Assembly (NCBI GenBank): GCA_000310025.1
Contig: FN649737.1
Location: forward strand, 1 to 12,748
Direction: 5' to 3'
Source: Ectocarpus siliculosus
Lineage: Eukaryota; Sar; Phaeophyceae; Ectocarpales; Ectocarpaceae
DNA length: 12,748 nt
Of this stretch, positions 8,388 through 12,748 are shown piece by piece. Each line of letters starts with the position of its first letter. Positions within the stretch are counted from its first letter, which is position 1. The notes beneath the pieces were generated by a model. That model did no database searches. It was not told the DNA's origin and was given only the letters and a program-made list of their open reading frames with translations. The translations under genes and the position numbers were made by a program.

Positions 8388-8437
8388 CTGAATACGGCGG
8401 TATTGGGGTATTCTCGGACAGTGTATAAGGCGGTCAA

Positions 8438-8459
8438 CGCCTTATTCAGGAATAAGGCG
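8438..8459. repeat. Subterminal palindrome, right end
   Basis: CGCCTTATTC and GAATAAGGCG, ten perfect pairs around a 2-base loop. Next to it, GTATAAGGCGG (about 8423-8433) and GCCCGATATAAGGCGG (about 8463-8478) repeat the terminal motif, the latter pairing with the right terminal repeat across about 20 bases. Confidence 0.85.
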
Positions 8460-8499
8460 GGTGCCCGATATAAGGCGGTTGCCTTCACCACACACACCA

Positions 8500-8524
8500 C
8501 CGCCTTATATCGGGCCTCCTACTG
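8500..8524 (-). repeat. Right terminal inverted repeat of the pogo-like element
   Basis: Read from the right it is CAGTAGGA followed by GGCCCGATATAAGGCGG, directly before TA at 8525-8526. Confidence 0.75.
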
Positions 8525-8526
8525 TA

Positions 8527-9088
8527 GTTGAATGGCTCTTGCTGGTAGCAGATACCGTAGGTAGAGGTATTAGTATAATAGAGGTCGAGCACACTCAGCA
8601 ACGAAATAACAAAACAAATGTCCAACGGCTCGTGCACCGCAGTCTTCAATCGTGCACCGCGATAGGTGCAGATACTATTATAGTCTTGATGCCATCGCTG
8701 CACCAACTTATTTTGCAGTGCATCCGTGGAGACGCTCCGACCTGCTGCTGCTTGTGCTGCGTTTGTAAAACAACCCATTTGCAACATATTTACCCAGTTG
8801 ACTCGCTTACCCGGCTCGACCCTTCCGCCACACTCCCGTGCTGTAGAAAGCACCAAGTTGCCCACAAGCTTCACCTCTCTTTCCCTCTCTCTCCCGTCCT
8901 CTCTTGCCCCACTCTCTCCGATCCTTGTCTCCGTAGCTGATGTGTTACAATAGGTCTGGAGTCTGGTGGAGGTGGGTGCGGCCTAACCAGCTGAAGGGGC
9001 GACGGGAAATGAATACCCCCCCCATTCTGGTGCTCTGATCCGTTGATTGTTGATTGAAGTGCCCGCCGCCTCATCACATTGAAGGGCC
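8527..9088 (+). promoter_or_regulatory. Upstream region of the enoyl-CoA hydratase-family gene
   Basis: No coding exon seen. A CT-rich tract (CTCTCTTTCCCTCTCTCTCC and similar, about 8874-8937) ends in CCGTAG about 150 bases before the ATG. It may be a core-promoter/initiator pyrimidine region or a 5'UTR intron acceptor. TCGTGCACCGC occurs twice, at about 8631 and 8651. No TATA box is convincing. The role is inferred from position only. Confidence 0.3.
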
Positions 9089-9221
9089 ATGTACGGCCGA
9101 TTGCTTGTGGCTGCGGGTACCAAAACATGTGGTTCCTACCGCTCTGGGTGCCGGCGTTTGGGTGGGGTTGCCGCAAGCGCCAGCATGCTTGGCTTTGATC
9201 GGCTCGACGGCGATTTGAAAG
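9089..9221 (+). CDS. Enoyl-CoA hydratase-family exon 1 (residues 1-44)
   Basis: ATG in GGGCCATGT (G at -3) through AAAG|GTGAGA, phase 1. It carries the presumed targeting peptide and the first strand (SMLGFDRLDGDLK). It was joined to exon 2 because G|GA makes the Gly that relatives have in the E-x-x-x-x-G-[IV]-V position. An overlapping minus-strand open frame (8871-9263) was judged a shadow. Confidence 0.75.
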
Positions 9222-12200
9222 GTGAGACTGACTTACCAGATTTGCCAAAGATCTACAGTACACACTACACTACAGACTACCCGCAGCAGTTTTTGACAGC
9301 GGTACACGATGATGCAGTCGTTGGGTCCTACTGCTGTTGTGATGTTGCCCTGCTCTGTATCGACAGGTAATCACTGGGCAGTCGTCCTTGCGTGTTCGTC
9401 GCCAAAAGCTTGGTACGCTTGCGTACATGAGATGGATGTATATTTGAGCACTTGGTTCCAGCGCGCAACCGCGGCGCCCCTCGGCAGGAAGCCGCGTATG
9501 CATGTGGTGTATCCATTAAGGAATAATAAAAACACACACAGCAGTGGTGTATCCATGCACCGATGCTGTACTCACACGTGTTGCCCCCTATGGAAAAAAT
9601 ACCATTTTTTTTATTATGCAGACATTCCAAATCCTGGAATCACATCCCCTGGCGGTCGCTCCGCATGGAGTTTTGAGTTATTCTGCTCTACCTCTCGCTG
9701 TAAGTGCTGATCCCTAGACTACCGTGGACGACACAAGATAACACACCCCGGTGATAATATTTTTATTAATATTTTGGGCTTTAAAAATATTATCACCGGA
9801 TGTGGTATCCTGTGGGGGGTGTGGTATCTTATGTAGCCCGGGTGATAAAGTGCAGCTCGCCTGGGCCCTTAACGGGGTGTGATAAACCAAGGGGCGTGAT
9901 AGCACGTCCGAACACGCACAGGGTGTGTTTGGGGTGTGATAAATGAGGGGGTAAGGGTGTGTGCTAGCACGTCCGAATACCCACAGGGTGTGTTTTGGGT
10001 GTGATAATGAGGGTGTGTGATAAACAGGTGTTACAACACTTCTTGTCGAGTTGAACCTCTGCTGCCGCACACTTGGTTGGTTTTGCCGGGATGTGATAGC
10101 AACGCCTGTACGAACACTTCATGGCTTGTGGTTCTGCAGAATGTAGTAAAACAAAGGATCTCAACGGAGGTGACGACTCCGGAGTACATGACTCAGTGGC
10201 CACAGAGTGCGCCATCCGTCCTGCCCCCTCACACAAAAAGTATGCTCCTGCATACCTTGCTATTGGGTACGACCAAAAGAGAGTTACGCAGATGTTGTGT
10301 GTGTGAGATACTCACGTGCCCACGCGGCAGATGTTGCATCACCCCGGTGATAGACGGAGGAGCCTGCGGCGTAACCTCAAGGGGTGTGTTATCTTATGTA
10401 GCCCCGGTGATAAATCGATGGTTTGTCAGAAACGCCGAAAATTATCACCGGGGTGTCGTATTCTGCGGGGGGTGTGGTTTCTTATGTGGGTGTGTTATCT
10501 TGTGTCGTCTACGGTAATCGTGCACATCCGATATGCCTTGCCCACACATATAAATAGACGCCCACACCCCCATTTCTGTCAGGTCTGGTTAAGGTTATGT
10601 GTTTAGCAAACCATGTTGAAAGCTCGGTGCGTGCTTCCAGGTTTAGATTTCTAGTTCGAAGTATGATGTTTTCGGAGGTAGACGCATGATCGCTGTTGAG
10701 GCCTATCTGCTGACCACGCTGCTGACTACTTGAGCATAGACTTGAATTTGGGCCGACTTTCGCAGGCCAACTGCGCTCCCTGCAGTGCTGATCCCCAATC
10801 GTGCACATCATAACATCGTTCTATTGTCTTTGATCTCCACTATGGCCAAGTATCGGCCGAATCAGGGGACTGTAGTGTTTCAGCAATCCTAGGTGAAAGT
10901 TAGCTCACACAGGCTGAAAAGGTTGCGCGCAGCAGCAGAAAGCTGGTTCAACTCAGATGTGATCGTGAGGCATTTCTCACGTCCAAAGCAAAATTAAATG
11001 GTGAAAACTGCTTTCCGATGGAGGGTATGACCTGCGGGAGGTGCCTGTGTACTTTGGTGGCACGCCGAGGTCTGTGTGAGGAGCACGTGGTGGTGAAAGG
11101 ACTGGGGTCAGCCATGTCCAATCTGGGGAGGGGATGAAACAAAATTGACCCCGCTGAAACCGGCGGCGTGATGTTTTGTCTGTACATTTTTTCAATTTTG
11201 TGTAGGGGGCAACACGTGTGTACTGCTGTAGATCAGATGCACAAACAAAGGCGATATCTGACGCCAATGACGGTAGCTCTGCCTTTTTCAAAGTCGATCT
11301 GAGTATATCTGGAGGGAGTCTGACCCCCGGCTTTGGGTACGAACGTGTTGTATCAGCCAAGTCACCAAAGTGATTTCGTTGCGAGCGACGCCGTCTGTGC
11401 AGGCTGCGGGACAATCCTGCGTTTGCCGTCAAACGCGAATGACAAACACCTGTGTGCAAAGGCTTTGCTGAAGTTTTTTCTCGAGCTCTGCAGCAATGCG
11501 CGCAGTTTTCCCAGATTCCTCCTCTGCTTGCAACTTGCAGCCAATGTTTGCCCCCGCGGTTAGCTGGTACGGTCTCACGGACACATGAATCAAGCATATA
11601 CCGTGGCGGCTGAATGATTACGTCAACGTCTGCTATCTATTGCTCAAGAGTAGCACGAGGCATCAATCAATCCCTGAGGTTGATTGGAGAAAGCGCCTAG
11701 TTTTTTGCTCGGAACTTTGAACCTTGTTCTGGTTGTTTGGGGCTCATCCGAATGCAAGCAGCAGCAACAACAACGACAACACCGGGGGCTGTCTGCGTAT
11801 ACGTAGCTCTCAGCAGCATCCCTTGCGCGGTTGCGTTCATCAAACTCCTCCCCTTAAACCGGACACCCGTTCGCGGACGCGCTTTCCGTCAACAGGAGTC
11901 GTGAGACTAGAGATGAAGAACCCCAAGGCCAACGCGCTGGGCTTGAAGCTGATCTCGGAGGTACGTTGGGGAAACAAACTTTTCGACTGAGTACGTTGTT
12001 GCAGCATAGTTTTCTTTGACTGGGAGCAGCTTCGCTGCGAGAACACGAAGTTGGGGATTCCCGGTGCATGTTTTGGTCAGCGTGGGCATCTTGCCAGTTG
12101 TGCTTGGCAGTAGCACATGCAGATCCGCGTGGACCTGTAGTGTTTCAGCCTCACAGTTCGTTAGATGGTGTGTCGATGCTGTGCTGCTGCTGCTGCTGCT

Positions 12201-12656
12201 GCTCTATCTACACGGCAGCACAAGCACCATGATTGGCAGACTGCTGACAGTACGCCTGTAACGGCTTTAAGCATGCCACGAAACCACACAGCCGCTCACC
12301 GTCCCCCGCCCCCGTTCGTGCTCCTCGCCTTGTCTTCTTAAAAAAAAAAACGACGGCGAATAACGGCACAACCAACTGGTGAAAAACCACCAAACACTCA
12401 TATATCTCGCCGCACCACGGCTCCACGACAATACAACGAACGAAGCTAGAGGATGCCGTCGAAGCCGTTTCTCGAGACGGGTCGGTCCGATCGGTGGTTC
12501 TGAGCAGCGGAGTACCGGGGGTGTTCTGCGCCGGCGCCGACCTCAAGGAGCGTGCGGTGATGACCAAGCCGGAAGCCGAGCTGTTCGTCGTGAGACTGCG
12601 ATCGCTCATGTCGAAGGTGGCCAGCATCCCGGCGCCTACGATAGCCGTTGCGGAAG
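9089..12656 (+). CDS. Enoyl-CoA hydratase/isomerase family protein, mitochondrial (AUH/ECHDC2-like), N-terminal part
   Basis: Partial gene; exons 9089-9221, 11896-11960 and 12446-12656, continuing to the right. Phases 1, 0, 1 all chain, giving about 136 residues of the roughly 290 usual for the family. Residues 1-35 are rich in Arg, Gly and Ala and lack acidic residues, like a mitochondrial targeting peptide. The crotonase fold begins with FDRLDGDLKGVVRLEMKNP, where N-P-x-x-N-A-L is the conserved early motif. Residues 93-102, FCAGADLKER, are the oxyanion-hole/CoA loop, and this exact wording is typical of AUH (methylglutaconyl-CoA hydratase) and ECHDC2. Known role: hydration of 2-enoyl-CoA, for AUH in leucine breakdown in mitochondria. 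The catalytic Glu region lies beyond the window, so hydratase activity and exact substrate cannot be judged. Confidence 0.85.
9748..9799. repeat. Perfect 18-bp inverted repeat within the 793-bp element
   Basis: CCGGTGATAATATTTTTA at 9748-9765 pairs with 9782-9799 around a 16-base loop. It is AT-rich inside a GC-rich surrounding and starts right at the inner edge of the left terminal repeat. Confidence 0.95.
9900..10012. repeat. Two-copy direct repeat, unit about 50-65 bp, within the 793-bp element
   Basis: TAGCACGTCCGAA begins copies at 9900 and 9965. Each continues with CACAGGGTGTGTTT, GGGTGTGATAA and a GAGGG tail. Confidence 0.9.
10402..10453. repeat. 12-bp inverted repeat within the 793-bp element
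   Basis: CCCCGGTGATAA at 10402-10413 pairs with TTATCACCGGGG at 10442-10453. It shares the GGTGATAA core of the left-end palindrome. A further CCCCGGTGATA copy lies near 10340. Confidence 0.9.
11896..11960 (+). CDS. Enoyl-CoA hydratase-family exon 2 (residues 45-66)
   Basis: Acceptor TTTCCGTCAACAG| and donor TCGGAG|GTACGT; starts with 2 bases of the split Gly codon, ends phase 0. It encodes VVRLEMKNPKANALGLKLIS plus E, containing the N-P-x-x-N-A-L motif. Confidence 0.85.
11961..12445 (+). other. Intron 2 of the enoyl-CoA hydratase-family gene
   Basis: 485 bases, GTACGT to ACGAAG. Contains (GCT)7 at 12183-12203 and an A10 run near 12341. No other feature seen. Confidence 0.75.
12183..12203. 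repeat. (GCT)7 trinucleotide repeat
   Basis: Seven perfect GCT units in intron 2. Confidence 0.95.
12446..12656 (+). CDS. Enoyl-CoA hydratase-family exon 3 (residues 67-136)
   Basis: Acceptor CGAACGAAG|CTA (weak pyrimidine tract, chosen for phase 0) to GCGGAAG|GTACGC, phase 1. It encodes LEDAVEAVSRDGSVRSVVLS, then SGVPGVFCAGADLKER and a helix ending IPAPTIAVAE. The P-x-P-T-I-A stretch is the strand just before the G-x-A-x-G-G loop, which lies in the next, unseen exon. Confidence 0.9.
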
Positions 12657-12748
12657 GTACGCAGCGAGGGGGGGGGCGTGTTGCTCCAGGTGAAATGGTG
12701 GGGGGGGGGGGGGGGGGGCCCCCAAAGCCCGGGGTGCCAAAAGAGTGA
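12657..12748 (+). other. Start of intron 3, with long G runs at the window end
   Basis: Begins GTACGCAGCG. It holds a G run near 12668-12676 and an 18-base G run near 12701-12718, followed directly by CCCCC. The last bases may be low-quality assembly. Confidence 0.5.

Larger units (their letters stand above)
6588..8524 (+). mobile_element. Pogo/Tigger-type DNA transposon, internally deleted
   Basis: 1,937 bp flanked by TA at 6586-6587 and 8525-8526. Both ends start CAGT and share GGCCCGATATAAGGCGG in inverted orientation (22 of 25 outer bases agree). TA duplication and CAGT-like termini are what is known for pogo/Tigger members of the Tc1-mariner superfamily, and the enclosed transposase is of that type. 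Subterminal zones (6588-6722 and about 8388-8524) hold further inverted and direct copies of the same end motif. It lacks the N-terminal half of the transposase, so it is non-autonomous at best. Confidence 0.75.
9722..10514. mobile_element. 793-bp non-autonomous DNA transposon-like element with 27-bp inverted ends
   Basis: Left end 9722-9748 and right end 10488-10514 are inverted copies matching at 26 of 27 bases (CCGT[G/A]GACGACACAAG...). TA lies immediately outside both ends (9720-9721, 10515-10516), as expected for a TA target duplication. No transposase frame is inside. The interior is built from repeated G-rich blocks (GGGTGTGATAA, CCCCGGTGATA) and palindromes. The superfamily is uncertain; the TA duplication would fit Tc1/mariner-like elements. 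Confidence 0.7.
9222..11895 (+). other. Intron 1 of the enoyl-CoA hydratase-family gene
   Basis: 2,674 bases, GTGAGA to CAACAG. It hosts the 793-bp inverted-repeat element at 9722-10514. Two other stretches look coding-like but cannot be assigned (10904-11137 plus, 11450-11614 minus). The rest (9222-9721, 10515-10903, 11615-11895) shows nothing I can support beyond a 13-base direct repeat at 9504-9516 and 9544-9556. Confidence 0.65.

Noticed and set aside
8423-8520. Direct and inverted repeats considered as a CRISPR-like array
   Set aside because: Copies alternate in orientation, spacing is irregular, and they coincide with the transposon terminus.
8871-9263. 130-residue minus-strand open frame opposite the hydratase first exon
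   Set aside because: It is the antisense shadow of an exon that has a good start context, donor and matching phase on the plus strand, plus an antisense reading of a CT-rich tract.
10977-11597. 206-residue minus-strand open frame in the hydratase intron
   Set aside because: Long but Arg/Ser/Pro-rich with no motif; other frames over the same bases look equally protein-like, so it is noted only as part of a tentative remnant.
1-12748. tRNA, rRNA or structured RNA genes
   Set aside because: No cloverleaf with A and B boxes or conserved rRNA stretch was noticed; hairpins seen belong to transposon ends.

Overview
The window looks like nuclear DNA from a eukaryote with large introns. Both genes I can identify are split into short exons by GT-AG introns of about 0.2-2.7 kb. 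The introns and the intergenic space carry CAG/CGG/CAC microsatellites, homopolymer G/C runs and remains of DNA transposons and a non-LTR retrotransposon. Compact GC-balanced coding exons in long repeat-bearing introns would fit a brown alga (Ectocarpus-like stramenopile). That assignment is inference from style, not from a marker gene. There are no bacterial operons, rRNA, tRNA or CRISPR arrays.

Layout. (1) About 317-5320, minus strand: the 5' seven coding exons of a TFIIF beta subunit (RAP30/GTF2F2-type) general transcription factor. The phases of all seven exons chain without conflict; the C-terminal winged helix lies beyond base 1. Its introns hold a 3-copy minisatellite, (AGC)10, (GCA)4(GCG)10 and (CAC)n tracts, and two head-to-tail 3' ends of a LINE-like retroelement. 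(2) About 5321-9088: the space between two divergently transcribed genes, filled mostly by a 1,937-bp pogo/Tigger-type DNA transposon (6588-8524). It has TA target duplication and inverted ends made of repeated CCCGATATAAGGCGG-like palindromes, and it encodes a broken DDE transposase lacking its N-terminal half. (3) 9089-12656 and beyond, plus strand: the first three coding exons of a mitochondrial-type enoyl-CoA hydratase/isomerase-family protein (AUH/ECHDC2-like). Its 2.7-kb first intron hosts a second transposon-like unit (9722-10514, 793 bp) with near-perfect 27-bp inverted ends.

The two host genes have unrelated roles (RNA polymerase II initiation; probably mitochondrial acyl-CoA or branched-chain amino acid catabolism), and nothing shows they work together. 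The most interesting content is the set of mobile elements with multiplied subterminal palindromes, and a strongly over-represented octamer (ACAGCAGT). I see no defence system, gene cluster or RNA element that I would call a new biological system.
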